DNA of 64,000 nt from Aminobacter anthyllidis (GTDB taxonomy: Bacteria > Pseudomonadota > Alphaproteobacteria > Rhizobiales > Rhizobiaceae): NCBI RefSeq assembly GCF_018555685.1, contig NZ_JAFLWW010000005.1:124001-188000 (forward strand). The letters run 5' to 3'. Every line of letters starts with the position of its first letter. Positions within the stretch are counted from its first letter, which is position 1. Below are positions 1 to 11,185 of this stretch, piece after piece. The notes below the pieces were generated by a model. That model was given only the letters and a program-made list of their open reading frames with translations. It did not search any database and was not told the origin of the DNA. The position numbers and the translations under genes are program-made.

Positions 1-587
1 GCCCAGCCGACCGCCTGGATATACTGCGTCGTCAGATTGCCGGAGATCGAAAAGAAGCCGTGCTCCTTGGAGGCATACATGACCGGCAGCTGCCGGCCCT
101 TCAGCGGGTCGCGCTCGTTGGAATAGATCTGGTTCATCATCTCGACCATCGGATAGCCGCCGGCGATCAGCAGGCCGGCCTGGCGATAGGTCGGGAAATT
201 CATGTCGCCCTGGATGAGCGCCTTGCGGAAGGCGCAGCTCACCGCCTCCTCGCCCATATGCTGCATGTAAAACGAGGTCTTGCCCTGGCGCTGCGCCATC
301 TGCATGCGCGCATCGAAGGTGCGCAGCGTCATCATGTGACGCAGGCCCTCGAGCTGCTCCTCGTCGCTCAGCGTGCCGGCCCAGGGGCCGACGGCGTCAC
401 CCTCGCGGTTGAGCACGCGGATGATCGAATAGGCCAGATCGCGAATGTTGCGCGGGTCGACATCGACCTCGGGTCGCGCCACCGATCCGGCCTTGGGAAT
501 AGGCACATTGGAGAAGTCGGGCGTGCCGCCCGGCCGAACCTCGGGTTCGGGCACGTGAAACTTGAGTGGCGAGGGATTGTCCGTCAC
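1..587 (-). CDS. bkdA1: 2-oxoisovalerate dehydrogenase E1 alpha subunit (partial)
   Basis: This is the N-terminal part of the thiamine-diphosphate-dependent E1 alpha subunit of the branched-chain 2-oxoacid dehydrogenase complex, which decarboxylates 2-oxo acids from valine, leucine and isoleucine. About 195 residues are visible and the rest lies left of the window. The translation shows the family N-terminal extension rich in Pro and Glu, then RTFDARMQMAQRQGKTSFY and MGEEAVSCAFRKAL, which are typical of BkdA1 rather than of pyruvate dehydrogenase. A GTG start at 587 fits an AGGAGG ribosome site at 594-600. It is transcribed divergently from the thiamine operon. Known from the family: bkdA2, bkdB and lpd usually follow. 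They would lie outside the window. Confidence 0.9.
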   Translation of the reverse strand, partial: MTDNPSPLKFHVPEPEVRPGGTPDFSNVPIPKAGSVARPEVDVDPRNIRDLAYSIIRVLNREGDAVGPWAGTLSDEEQLEGLRHMMTLRTFDARMQMAQRQGKTSFYMQHMGEEAVSCAFRKALIQGDMNFPTYRQAGLLIAGGYPMVEMMNQIYSNERDPLKGRQLPVMYASKEHGFFSISGNLTTQYIQAVGW

Positions 588-714
588 GGATGTTCCTCCT
601 GTCTCGCGCGCAGGCCAACCGATCCTCCCTGCGCGGCAGACAATTTATGTCAGCAACGCTGACCTATTATCCCAACGCTTTCGAAACCGCAATGGCTGCT
701 GATGCGAGTTTGGC

Positions 715-728
715 ATTGTCGCGACAAT
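715..728. promoter_or_regulatory. 14-bp perfect palindrome, possible operator
   Basis: ATTGTCGCGACAAT is a perfect palindrome between the divergent bkdA1 and thiC transcription units. It lies 128 bp upstream of the bkdA1 start and just ahead of the proposed thi promoter. Its size suits a dimeric regulator, and an Lrp-type BkdR would be a natural candidate, but no regulator gene is visible here. Confidence 0.3.
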
Positions 729-741
729 ATCGAAAGCCCGG

Positions 742-771
742 TTGACAGCACCGGCCTTCCTCCCTCATGTT
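742..771 (+). promoter_or_regulatory. candidate promoter of the thi operon
   Basis: TTGACA at 742-747 matches the -35 consensus exactly. CATGTT at 766-771 is a weak -10 after an 18-bp spacer. Transcription would begin near 778, directly ahead of the THI-box riboswitch, which supports the placement. The -10 is poor, so the call is moderate. Confidence 0.45.
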
Positions 772-780
772 GCCGGCCTC

Positions 781-875
781 ACCAGGGGGGTCCCGACAAG
801 GGGCTGAGATACTGCTCGCTAACGCAGCGCAGTGACCCGTTGAACCTGATCCAGTTCACACTGGCGTAGGGACGG
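781..875 (+). promoter_or_regulatory. TPP riboswitch (THI box)
   Basis: The leader of thiC carries the conserved thiamine-pyrophosphate aptamer blocks in order: GGGG near 796-803 followed by CTGAGA at 804-809, ACCCGTTGAACCTGATC at 836-851, and TGGCGTAGGGA at 862-872. These are the signature P2/P4 elements of THI-box RNAs. The aptamer is followed by about 230 nt before the thiC start, so the expression platform must lie in that stretch. Binding of thiamine pyrophosphate should lower expression of the downstream operon. The identification is secure. The switching mechanism is not. Confidence 0.95.
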
Positions 876-985
876 TGCGAGGCGTTGCGGGTCGGGCATT
901 CCGGCTTTGGCATTCGGGCTCATGCCCGAAGTCCCTCAGGCAAACCTCACCTCCTCCTCATCGCACGAACTGGGTCTCCATTGCA

Positions 986-1034
986 GCGCATCGCGTCCGA
1001 AAACCGGTTCTCGGTTTCGGCAAGCACGATGCGC
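986..1034. repeat. short palindromic intergenic repeat
   Basis: Outer arms GCGCATCG (986-993) and CGATGCGC (1027-1034) enclose inner arms CCGAAAACCG and CGGTTTCGG (997-1020). From memory, this nested palindrome resembles the short repeats scattered between genes in Mesorhizobium-like genomes. Here it sits inside the riboswitch leader of thiC, so it is transcribed as part of that mRNA and may affect the expression platform. Confidence 0.55.
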
Positions 1035-1039
1035 AAACC

Positions 1040-3899
<2,860 letters not shown>

Positions 3900-3916
<17 letters not shown>

Positions 3917-4097
3917 CGGCGAACAGCACGAGGTGACCGCGGCCACGCTCGCCGCCCTGCTTGCCGATCTCGACTACGAAGGCGGCTGGCTCGCCACAGC
4001 ACTCAATGGCGAGGTCGTGCCGGCCAGGGAGCGCGACGGCTGCGCGCTCGCCGATGGCGACCGCATCGAAATCCTCGCACCGATGAAGGGAGGGTAA
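3900..4097 (+). CDS. thiS: sulfur carrier protein ThiS
   Basis: ThiS is a small ubiquitin-like carrier whose C-terminal thiocarboxylate gives sulfur to ThiG. The 65-residue protein starts MKLTINGEQ and ends in the diagnostic Gly-Gly (MKGG). It begins inside the last codons of thiO in another frame, and the overlap suggests coupled translation. No thiF adenylyltransferase gene is present in the operon, so activation must come from a ThiF/MoeB-type enzyme elsewhere. Confidence 0.95.
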
Positions 4098-4111
4098 GGC
4101 TTTGGCGAACC

Positions 4112-4270
4112 TACCCCCACCCCTAACCCCTTCCCACAAGGGGGAGGGGAACGCTGATCGCCAGCGCCCCGCCCTTCGATCAGCGACGTTGGAACCCGCG
4201 TGGCTTCTAGCAGGGTGGACGCGACTGAAGTCCCCCTCCCCCTTGTGGGGAGGGGTTAGGGGTGGTGGTA
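4112..4270. repeat. long palindromic repeat inside the thi operon
   Basis: A 159-bp element with inverted arms of about 35 bp: TACCCCCACCCCTAACCCC at the left end pairs with GGGGTTAGGGGTGGTGGTA at the right end, and the arms continue through CACAAGGGGGAGGGG and CCCCTCCCCCTTGTG. A second copy lies at 48452-48604. It fills the only large gap of the operon, between thiS and thiG, and would form a very stable hairpin in the mRNA. The form is that of a non-coding MITE-like or REP-like rhizobial repeat. Confidence 0.8.
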
Positions 4271-4305
4271 CCTCAGCCTCCCAATCGAAATCGGGGAGCT
4301 GACCC

Positions 4306-5079
4306 ATGCTCGAACTCTACGGACAACACATCTCATCCCGCCTGCTGCTCGGCACCGCCCTTTACCCCTCGCCCGCCATCATGGCCGAGGCGATCACGGC
4401 ATCCGGAGCCAACATCGTCACGGTGTCGCTGCGCCGCGAGACCTCGGGCGGCAAGTCCGGCGGCCAGTTCTGGTCGCTGATCCAGTCGCTCGGTGTGCGT
4501 GTCTTGCCCAACACCGCCGGCTGCCACTCGGTCAAGGAAGCGGTGACGACGGCCAAGATGGCGCGCGAGGTCTTTGCCACCAGCTGGATCAAGCTCGAGG
4601 TCATCGGCAATCACGACACGCTGCAGCCCGACGTCTTCGGCCTCGTCGAAGCAGCCCGGATTCTCGCATCCGAAGGCTTCGAGGTCTTTCCCTACACGAC
4701 AGACGACCTGGTCGTCGCTGGGCGGCTGCTCGATGCCGGCTGCAAGGTGCTGATGCCCTGGTGCGCGCCGATCGGCTCCGCCCGTGGCCCGCAGAACCTC
4801 GATGCCTTGCGCAGCCTGCGCGGCCATTTCTCCGACGTGCCGCTGATCGTCGATGCCGGCATCGGCCGGCCATCGCATGCGACCACCGTCATGGAGCTCG
4901 GCTACGACGCCGTGCTGCTCAACACGGCGGTCGCCAAGGCAGGCGACCCCGTCGCCATGGCCGCTGCCTTCGGCAAGGCGGTTGAATCAGGACGCCAGGC
5001 TTTCCGCGCCGGCCCGCTCGAACCGCGCGACATGGCCGTCCCCTCCACCCCCGTCATCGGCATGGCAGCATTTTCATGA
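4306..5079 (+). CDS. thiG: thiazole synthase ThiG
   Basis: ThiG builds the thiazole phosphate from deoxyxylulose-5-phosphate, dehydroglycine and the ThiS thiocarboxylate. The 257-residue TIM barrel has the Schiff-base lysine at K96 in WIKLEVIG and the phosphate-binding [10 protein letters not shown] block. Length and start ([21 protein letters not shown]) are normal for the family. It follows the palindromic repeat and overlaps thiE by 4 nt. Because the repeat separates it from thiS, its expression may be lower or rely on processing. Confidence 0.97.
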   Translation: MLELYGQHISSRLLLGTALYPSPAIMAEAITASGANIVTVSLRRETSGGKSGGQFWSLIQSLGVRVLPNTAGCHSVKEAVTTAKMAREVFATSWIKLEVIGNHDTLQPDVFGLVEAARILASEGFEVFPYTTDDLVVAGRLLDAGCKVLMPWCAPIGSARGPQNLDALRSLRGHFSDVPLIVDAGIGRPSHATTVMELGYDAVLLNTAVAKAGDPVAMAAAFGKAVESGRQAFRAGPLEPRDMAVPSTPVIGMAAFS

Positions 5080-5681
5080 AGCTCGACCCGTTCTATCTCA
5101 TCGTCGATTCCGCCGCCTGGATCGAGCGTCTCGTGCCTTTGGGCGTCAAGCTGGTGCAGCTGCGCATCAAGGACATGGACGAGGCTGGCCTGCGCCGCGA
5201 AATCCGTGCCGCGAAAACCATCTGCGTGCACCATGGCTGCCAGCTCATCGTCAACGATTACTGGCAGCTCGCCATCGACGAAGGCTGCGACTTCGTCCAT
5301 CTCGGCCAGGAGGATCTGGCCGAGGCTGACCTGGCAGCGATCCGCCATGCCGGCATGAAGCTTGGCCTCAGCACCCATGACGATGCCGAACTCGACACCG
5401 CCCTTGCCGCCGAACCAGACTATGTCGCGCTCGGGCCCGTCTACCCGACCATCCTCAAGGCGATGAAATGGGCGCCGCAAGGGCTCGACCGCATCGCCGA
5501 ATGGAAACGGCGCGTCGGCACAGTGCCGCTCGTTGCCATTGGCGGGCTCAACATCGAGCGCATCGCGGGCGTCTTCGCCCAGGGCGCCGACAGCGCTGCC
5601 GTCGTCACCGACATCACGCGCAACCCCGATCCCGAGGCGCGCGCGCGTCAATGGCTGGCAGCGACGGCTCAGTGGCGATGA
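5076..5681 (+). CDS. thiE: thiamine-phosphate synthase ThiE
   Basis: ThiE joins hydroxymethylpyrimidine diphosphate to thiazole phosphate to give thiamine phosphate. The 201-residue TIM-barrel protein shows the family blocks VQLRIKD near residue 27, [22 protein letters not shown] and VAIGGLN. It overlaps thiG (ATGA at 5076) and thiD (ATGA at 5678), so the three are probably translated together. It is slightly divergent from the E. coli type, as is usual in the rhizobial thi operon. Confidence 0.93.
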   Translation: MKLDPFYLIVDSAAWIERLVPLGVKLVQLRIKDMDEAGLRREIRAAKTICVHHGCQLIVNDYWQLAIDEGCDFVHLGQEDLAEADLAAIRHAGMKLGLSTHDDAELDTALAAEPDYVALGPVYPTILKAMKWAPQGLDRIAEWKRRVGTVPLVAIGGLNIERIAGVFAQGADSAAVVTDITRNPDPEARARQWLAATAQWR

Positions 5682-6445
5682 GCCCGCATGTGCTCCCGCA
5701 TGTGCTCATTGTCGCCGGCTCGGATTCGAGCGGCGGCGCCGGCATCGTCCGTGATGTCGAGACGGTGTCGGCCTTCGGCCTACGCGCCTGTGTCGCCATA
5801 ACGGCGGTGACGGTGCAGACGCATCAGCACGTCGCGCGCATCGAGCAGATGCCGCCCGACCTCGTCGCCGAGCAGATGCGCGCCGCCTTTGCCGCCAACC
5901 CGGTCGCTGCGGTCAAGATCGGCATGCTGGGATCGCTGGCAATGATCGATGCCGTGTCATCGGTGCTGGCAAGCAGCCTGCCGATACCCGTGGTGCTCGA
6001 CCCGGTGATCGCCTCGACCTCGGGCCGGCAACTGCTCGCAACCGACGCTGTCGATGCCTTAAAGCGCAAGCTGTTTGCGCTCTGCGCGCTGGTTACGCCC
6101 AACCTGCCCGAGCTCGCGCTGCTCAGCGGCCTGCCGCTCGCCACCGGCGAAGGTGACATTCCCAGGCAGGCCGGCAAGCTGTTCGACGCCGGCGCGCAGG
6201 CGGTGCTGGTCAAGGGCGGCCATGCAACCGGAACGACAGCGACGGACCTGCTGGTGCTGCCGGGCCACACACCCATCCGCTTCGACGCGCCGCGCCTGAC
6301 CGGCACGATGCGCGGCACCGGCTGCATGCTCGCCAGCGCCATATCGGCCCACCTCGCCCTCGGCGAAAGCCTCGAGACAAGCATCGGCCTGGCAAAGCGT
6401 CATGTCTTCGCCAGGCTGCTTGCTTCAAGCGAGCAAGGGCGCTGA
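5678..6445 (+). CDS. thiD: hydroxymethylpyrimidine (phosphate) kinase ThiD
   Basis: ThiD phosphorylates hydroxymethylpyrimidine and its monophosphate to the diphosphate used by ThiE. The 255-residue ribokinase-fold protein starts [20 protein letters not shown], and the GSDSSGGAG substrate loop and the C-terminal GTMRGTGCMLASAI anion-hole/cysteine motif are clear. A longer in-frame start at 5468 lies within thiE and was rejected. It is the last gene of the operon and ends 9 bp from the convergent fghA stop. Confidence 0.96.
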   Translation: MSPHVLPHVLIVAGSDSSGGAGIVRDVETVSAFGLRACVAITAVTVQTHQHVARIEQMPPDLVAEQMRAAFAANPVAAVKIGMLGSLAMIDAVSSVLASSLPIPVVLDPVIASTSGRQLLATDAVDALKRKLFALCALVTPNLPELALLSGLPLATGEGDIPRQAGKLFDAGAQAVLVKGGHATGTTATDLLVLPGHTPIRFDAPRLTGTMRGTGCMLASAISAHLALGESLETSIGLAKRHVFARLLASSEQGR

Positions 6446-6454
6446 TCCCCTGGT

Positions 6455-7288
6455 TCAACCCAGCCGCTGGGCGTGCCACCTCAGATGATCGTCCATGACG
6501 GTCGAGATGAAATTATAGGAGTGGTCGTAGCCGTCCTGCATGCGCAAGATGAGGCGGATGCCCGCCTTCTTGCAGGCGTCGTCGAGCAGCCAGGGGCGCA
6601 GGCCTTCCTGCAGGAAGCCGTCGGCCGAACCCTGGTCGACGAGGAATTCAGGGAACCGCTTGCCGTCCTCGATCAAAAGCGTCGTGTCATAGGCGCGCCA
6701 GGCCGCCTCGTCGGTGCCGAGATATTTCTCCAGTGCCGGCTTCGACCAGCCGGCGGTTGAGGGCTGGGCGATCGGCGCAAAGGCCGAGCAGCTCTTGAAG
6801 CGCTCGGGGTGCTTCAGGGCGATGGTCAGCGCACCGTGGCCGCCCATCGAATGGCCTGTGATCGCCTGGCGCGACATGTCGGCCGGGAAGTTTTGAGCGA
6901 TCAGCGCCGGCAATTCTTCGGTGACATAGGAATACATCCGGTAGTTTTTCGCGAATGGCGCCTCGGTCGCGTCGACATAAAAGCCGGCACCCGAGCCGAA
7001 CTGCCAATTGTCCTTCTCGTCGGCTATGCCTTCGCCGCGCGGGCTGGTGTCGGGGCAGACGATCATCAGGCCAAGCTCGGCGGCCAGGCGGCGGTATTCA
7101 CCCTTGTCCATGACATTGGCATGCGTGCAGGTCAGGCCCGAGAGATACCACAGCACCGGCACCGGGCCGTCCTTGGCCTGCGGCGGCACGAAGACGGCAA
7201 AGGTCATGTCGCAGGCGCAGGCCTCGGAGGCGTGCGCATAGACGCCCTGGATGCCGCCATGCGACTTCGACGTGGAAATGGTCTTCAT
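6455..7288 (-). CDS. fghA: S-formylglutathione hydrolase
   Basis: This cytoplasmic esterase-D-family enzyme hydrolyses S-formylglutathione to formate and glutathione, the second step of glutathione-dependent formaldehyde oxidation. The 277-residue alpha/beta hydrolase has the nucleophile motif GHSMGGHGA, the oxyanion-side LSGLTCTHAN block and a C-terminal catalytic His in YDHSYNF. The start at MKTISTSKSHGG (7288) fits family length, and the upstream in-frame Met at 7339 was rejected. It is the last gene of the minus-strand demethylation operon, 235 bp downstream of frmA. No gene was recognised in that gap. Confidence 0.95.
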   Translation of the reverse strand: MKTISTSKSHGGIQGVYAHASEACACDMTFAVFVPPQAKDGPVPVLWYLSGLTCTHANVMDKGEYRRLAAELGLMIVCPDTSPRGEGIADEKDNWQFGSGAGFYVDATEAPFAKNYRMYSYVTEELPALIAQNFPADMSRQAITGHSMGGHGALTIALKHPERFKSCSAFAPIAQPSTAGWSKPALEKYLGTDEAAWRAYDTTLLIEDGKRFPEFLVDQGSADGFLQEGLRPWLLDDACKKAGIRLILRMQDGYDHSYNFISTVMDDHLRWHAQRLG

Positions 7289-7523
7289 CTGCTCTGCCTT
7301 CTCGTCAAACAGTCCTGCCCCGGCATAACCTCGGGGCACAAGACCTGCAACCGCTCAAAAGAGATGCCGGCGGCGCGGCCGAGGGTTTGCAGAAACCTCG
7401 GGCGCACCGCCGGTCGACGCCACGACTTTGGGAACACGCGGGCCAAGCTGGGAGGCTTGAAGGCCGGCGAAAAGCCGTGGCGTTTGGGGGACCGGCCATG
7501 GGGGCCTGGCCGGCCGTGGCAGC

Positions 7524-8651
7524 TCAGTAGACGACGACGCTTCTGATGCTTTCGCCCGCATGCATCAGGTCGAAGCCCTTGTTGATGTCTTCGAGCTTGA
7601 GCGTATGGGTGATCATCGGGTCGATCAGGATCTTGCCGTCCATGTACCACTCGACGATCTTCGGCACGTCGGTGCGGCCGCGCGCGCCGCCAAAGGCGGT
7701 GCCTTTCCAGGTCCGGCCGGTGACCAGCTGGAACGGACGGGTCGCGATCTCCTGGCCGGCGCCGGCAACGCCGATGACGATGCTCTCGCCCCAGCCGCGA
7801 TGCGATGCTTCGAGTGCCTGGCGCATCACCTTGACGTTGCCGGTGCAGTCGAAGGTGTAGTCGGCGCCGCCGATCTGGTCGGCGCCACGCTTGGTCATGT
7901 TGACGAGGTAAGGCACGATGTCGCCCTCGACCTCCTTCGGATTGACGAAATGCGTCATGCCGAACTTTTCGCCCCAGGCCTTGCGGTCATTGTTGATGTC
8001 GACGCCGATGATCATGTCGGCACCGGCAAGCCTGAGGCCCTGCAGCACGTTGAGGCCGATGCCGCCGAGACCAAAGACGATCGCCGTCGAACCAATCTCG
8101 ACTTTTGCCGTGTTGATGACCGCACCGATGCCTGTCGTCACGCCGCAGCCGATGTAGCAGATCTTGTCGAAGGGCGCGTCCGGGTTGACCTTGGCGAGCG
8201 CAATCTCGGGCAGCACGGTGAAGTTCGAAAACGTCGAGCAGCCCATGTAGTGGAAGATCTTGTCCTTGCCGATCGAGAATCGGCTGGAGCCGTCCGGCAT
8301 CAACCCTTGTCCTTGCGTCGAGCGGATCGCGGTGCAGAGGTTGGTCTTGCGGCTGAGGCAGGACGGGCACGAGCGGCATTCCGGCGTGTAGAGCGGGATG
8401 ACGTGGTCGCCCTTCTTGAGCGAGGTCACGCCCTTGCCGACATCGACGACGACACCGGCACCCTCATGGCCCAAGATGGCCGGGAAGATGCCTTCGGGAT
8501 CGGCACCCGACAGCGTGAACTCGTCGGTGTGGCAGATGCCGGTCGCCTTGATCTCGACAAGCACCTCGCCCTCGCGCGGCCCCTCGAGGTCGACCTCCAT
8601 GATCTCGAGCGGCTTTCCAGCTCCTACGGCGACGGCGGCGCGGGTTTTCAT
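7524..8651 (-). CDS. frmA: S-(hydroxymethyl)glutathione dehydrogenase (class III ADH)
   Basis: This enzyme oxidises the formaldehyde-glutathione adduct to S-formylglutathione with NAD. The 375-residue zinc alcohol dehydrogenase carries catalytic-zinc motifs ICHTDE and GHEGAG, the four-cysteine structural-zinc loop (CRSCPSCLSRKTNLC) and the NAD motif VFGLGGIGLNVLQG. Sequence and length are those of class III ADH. Placed after demethylase and reductase genes, its job here is most likely to remove formaldehyde released by demethylation. The usual frmR repressor gene is absent. Confidence 0.96.
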   Translation of the reverse strand: MKTRAAVAVGAGKPLEIMEVDLEGPREGEVLVEIKATGICHTDEFTLSGADPEGIFPAILGHEGAGVVVDVGKGVTSLKKGDHVIPLYTPECRSCPSCLSRKTNLCTAIRSTQGQGLMPDGSSRFSIGKDKIFHYMGCSTFSNFTVLPEIALAKVNPDAPFDKICYIGCGVTTGIGAVINTAKVEIGSTAIVFGLGGIGLNVLQGLRLAGADMIIGVDINNDRKAWGEKFGMTHFVNPKEVEGDIVPYLVNMTKRGADQIGGADYTFDCTGNVKVMRQALEASHRGWGESIVIGVAGAGQEIATRPFQLVTGRTWKGTAFGGARGRTDVPKIVEWYMDGKILIDPMITHTLKLEDINKGFDLMHAGESIRSVVVY

Positions 8652-8719
8652 CTTTTCTCACTCCCAAAACTGGATTCATGGCCGCGCGCATCGCCCGGCC
8701 TGGATGTTGCTTGTTGTGC

Positions 8720-9367
8720 TCAGGCAGCCTTGGCCGGACCTGCCGGGAACACGCCCGACATCACGGAAAAGCCCTTGATGCGCTTGACACGGTCGCACCA
8801 GCGGCGGATTGCCGGATAGTCCTGTCTGGGGATGCCGCCCTCTTCCGACAGCATGATGTAGGGGAAGCAGGCGATGTCGGCGATCGTCGGCTGGGCGGCC
8901 GAGCAGATCCAGCTGCGCCCTTCCTGTTCGCCGAACCACAGATGCTCGTCGAGGATGCGGAACAGCCGGTGCGCCCCGGCGCGGGCCGCCTCGACGTCGA
9001 AATCGTAAAACAGCGCATCGTGCAGGCGCGCCGCCGAGGCGGTACCGGTGATGCCGTCGGCAAAGGCCAGCCACTGGCTGATTTCGCCGAGCAGCGCCGG
9101 ATTGTCGCGTGGGTACCAGCTGCCCGACGCATCGTATTTCGAGGCGAGATAGACAAGGATTGCCTGGGCATCGCGCAGGATCAGCCCGTCGTCGTCGATG
9201 ACGGGAAGCTGGCCGAGCGGATTGATCTTGAGGAACCAGTCCGACTTGTGCTCGCGGCCGGGATAGAAGTCGACGGGCACCGTCTTCCACTCGATCCCGA
9301 GCATGCCCATCAGAAGCCTGAGCTTGTAGCAGTTGCCCGACAGTTCGTAGTCGTAAAGCGTAATCAT
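8720..9367 (-). CDS. glutathione S-transferase family protein (NdmE-like)
   Basis: A 215-residue GST with an N-terminal thioredoxin-like domain (MITLYDYELSGNCYKLRLL, NPLGQLPVIDDDGLILRDAQAILVYLA) and an all-helical C-terminal domain. The ATG at 9367 follows TAGGAG; the earlier in-frame Met at 9412 overlaps the upstream gene. It lies 10 bp after the NdmD-like reductase. In Pseudomonas putida CBB5 a GST homologue, NdmE, sits with ndmC and ndmD and is needed for a stable NdmC-D-E complex. The context here suggests the same structural role, or a glutathione-linked step in formaldehyde capture. Function is inferred from context. Confidence 0.82.
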   Translation of the reverse strand: MITLYDYELSGNCYKLRLLMGMLGIEWKTVPVDFYPGREHKSDWFLKINPLGQLPVIDDDGLILRDAQAILVYLASKYDASGSWYPRDNPALLGEISQWLAFADGITGTASAARLHDALFYDFDVEAARAGAHRLFRILDEHLWFGEQEGRSWICSAAQPTIADIACFPYIMLSEEGGIPRQDYPAIRRWCDRVKRIKGFSVMSGVFPAGPAKAA

Positions 9368-9377
9368 CGGGAAACTC

Positions 9378-11144
9378 CTAGAGGTCGAGCACAAGCCGCG
9401 CCGACTTGGCACGCGACACGCAGGTCATGATCTTGGTGCCGGACTTGCGCTCGGCATCGTTGAGATAGACGTCCTGATGGTCCGGCTCGCCTTCGATGAC
9501 GGTGGCCAGGCAAGTGCCGCAGGCGCCCTGCTCGCACGACGACGGCATGTCGATGCCGGCGTCGCGCATCACCTCGAGGATCGTCTTGCCGGCCGGTACG
9601 GTCAGCGTCATGCAGGAGCGCGCCAGCGCCACCTCGAAGCTTGTGCTGTCGTCGATGACATTGGTGTTCTTGAAGTATTCGAAATGCACTGCCGTCTCCG
9701 GCCAGCCCATCTCGGCGGCGATGCTGCGCGCCGCTTCCAGCATCGGGCCGGGTCCGCAGAGATAGACATGCTTGTCGGGGCCGTAACCGCTCAGGATCTC
9801 GCGCAGCTGGGCGCCGGTCTGCTCTGGCGTCAGGCCAAGATGCGGCTTGAGTGAAGCGCCGAGCGTGCTGGTCTTCTCGGGGAAAGCGAGCTGGGCCTCG
9901 TTCTGGGCGAAGTAGTGCAGTTCGTGGTTGAGGCTCTGGTTGTTGAGCGCCTGGGCCATGGCGAGCAGCGGCGTGATGCCGATGCCGCCGGCGATGAACA
10001 ATGTCTGGAGCGCATCGCGGCGCAGCGGGAAATTGTTGCGCGGCTCGGAGATCGCCAGCACGTCGCCTTCGCGCACCGTCTCGTGCAGGCAGGTCGAACC
10101 GCCCTTGGAGTCGCGCTCGAGCTTGACGCCGATGACATAGCTGTCGCTTTCGCCCGGACCGTTGGTGATCGAATATTGCCGGATCAGCCCGTTGGGCAGA
10201 TGCACGTCGATATGGGCGCCGGGCTGGAAGGTCGGCAGCAGGCCCTTGATCGGCCTGAGTTCGAAGCCGGCGATGCCGTCAGCGGCCGGCCACTTCCTCG
10301 CCACCTGGACACGGATCGTCGCCTTGCGGCCATGTGTCGTCTCTTCCGGCATTTCGGCCAGTTCTGGCGAGACGCGTTCGATGATCGGCTCCAGCGGCGC
10401 CGGTGCAGGTTCCCGCGCGGCCTCGGCTTCGACGGCGACCCGCAGGCGCGAGAGAAGCTCGTTGTGGTGGCGCAGCACGGCGAGACGGGCGGCGCCTTCG
10501 ACCTCGCCGTCGAGCACGCCGCGGATCACCGAGCGGTTGGAATCGACCGGCTGGACGAAGAACACGGCGAGTGTGCTGGCATCAGCCTCGCTCGAACGCA
10601 GCGCCACCGAAAAGGCGTTGGAGGCTTCGACCGCGACCTTGGCTGCGGAGCCGTCGATGTAGCCGCTTGGCTGGAAGCGGTAGCCCGTAAGCCTGGCCGC
10701 CACCACGTCGGCGGGCGCGTTGACCGGAATGGCGCGCAGCGCCAGAAGCTCGCCCTCGGCAAACCCAGCAACCTCGGGCACCTCGCCTTGCGGCTCTTCT
10801 GCCGACCACACCAGGCCGTAGCGTTCGACGGCGGCAAAGGTGCGGTTGGTGATGGTGCGGGCCGGCGCATCGGCCGGGTGCGCCGGGATATAGGTGCAGC
10901 CGGCGGTGCGGTTGGAATAGCGCCAGCCATGGTACTGGCACTTCAGCTCGCGGCCGTCATTGATGCCGATCGACAGGCGCACGCCGCGATGCAGGCAGCG
11001 GTTTTCCCAGATGTTGACGTAGCCGTCGTCGGCGCGCCAGACGGCGAATTCGCGGCCGAGCAGCTGGCCATGAAAGACATGACGCAATGGAAGGTCGTGC
11101 GCCGCGGCGATGGGATGCCATCTGGATTTGGCTAGGTCGAGCAT
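9378..11144 (-). CDS. NdmD-like reductase with an extra N-terminal Rieske domain
   Basis: A 588-residue electron-transfer protein. Residues 1-110 form a Rieske domain with C50-L-H52 and C69-x2-H72. Residues of about 275-480 form a flavin/NADH reductase with RQYSITNG (flavin), GGIGITP (nicotinamide) and HVYLCGPGPML. The C-terminus is a plant-type [2Fe-2S] ferredoxin with C537, C542, C545 and C575. The N-terminal Rieske plus phthalate-dioxygenase-reductase order, and the length, match NdmD of the methylxanthine N-demethylases. Its neighbours are two oxygenases without Rieske clusters, so this Rieske domain probably supplies the electrons they need. The true substrate is unknown. Confidence 0.88.
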   Translation of the reverse strand: MLDLAKSRWHPIAAAHDLPLRHVFHGQLLGREFAVWRADDGYVNIWENRCLHRGVRLSIGINDGRELKCQYHGWRYSNRTAGCTYIPAHPADAPARTITNRTFAAVERYGLVWSAEEPQGEVPEVAGFAEGELLALRAIPVNAPADVVAARLTGYRFQPSGYIDGSAAKVAVEASNAFSVALRSSEADASTLAVFFVQPVDSNRSVIRGVLDGEVEGAARLAVLRHHNELLSRLRVAVEAEAAREPAPAPLEPIIERVSPELAEMPEETTHGRKATIRVQVARKWPAADGIAGFELRPIKGLLPTFQPGAHIDVHLPNGLIRQYSITNGPGESDSYVIGVKLERDSKGGSTCLHETVREGDVLAISEPRNNFPLRRDALQTLFIAGGIGITPLLAMAQALNNQSLNHELHYFAQNEAQLAFPEKTSTLGASLKPHLGLTPEQTGAQLREILSGYGPDKHVYLCGPGPMLEAARSIAAEMGWPETAVHFEYFKNTNVIDDSTSFEVALARSCMTLTVPAGKTILEVMRDAGIDMPSSCEQGACGTCLATVIEGEPDHQDVYLNDAERKSGTKIMTCVSRAKSARLVLDL

Positions 11145-11185
11145 AGGTTCCTCGCTGATATCTTGTCGTTGGCGCCTTCAGGCGC

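Noticed and set aside
913-930. TTCGGGC-TCAT-GCCCGAA hairpin as an intrinsic terminator of the riboswitch
   Set aside because: The stem is perfect but no U-tract follows, so termination is not supported.
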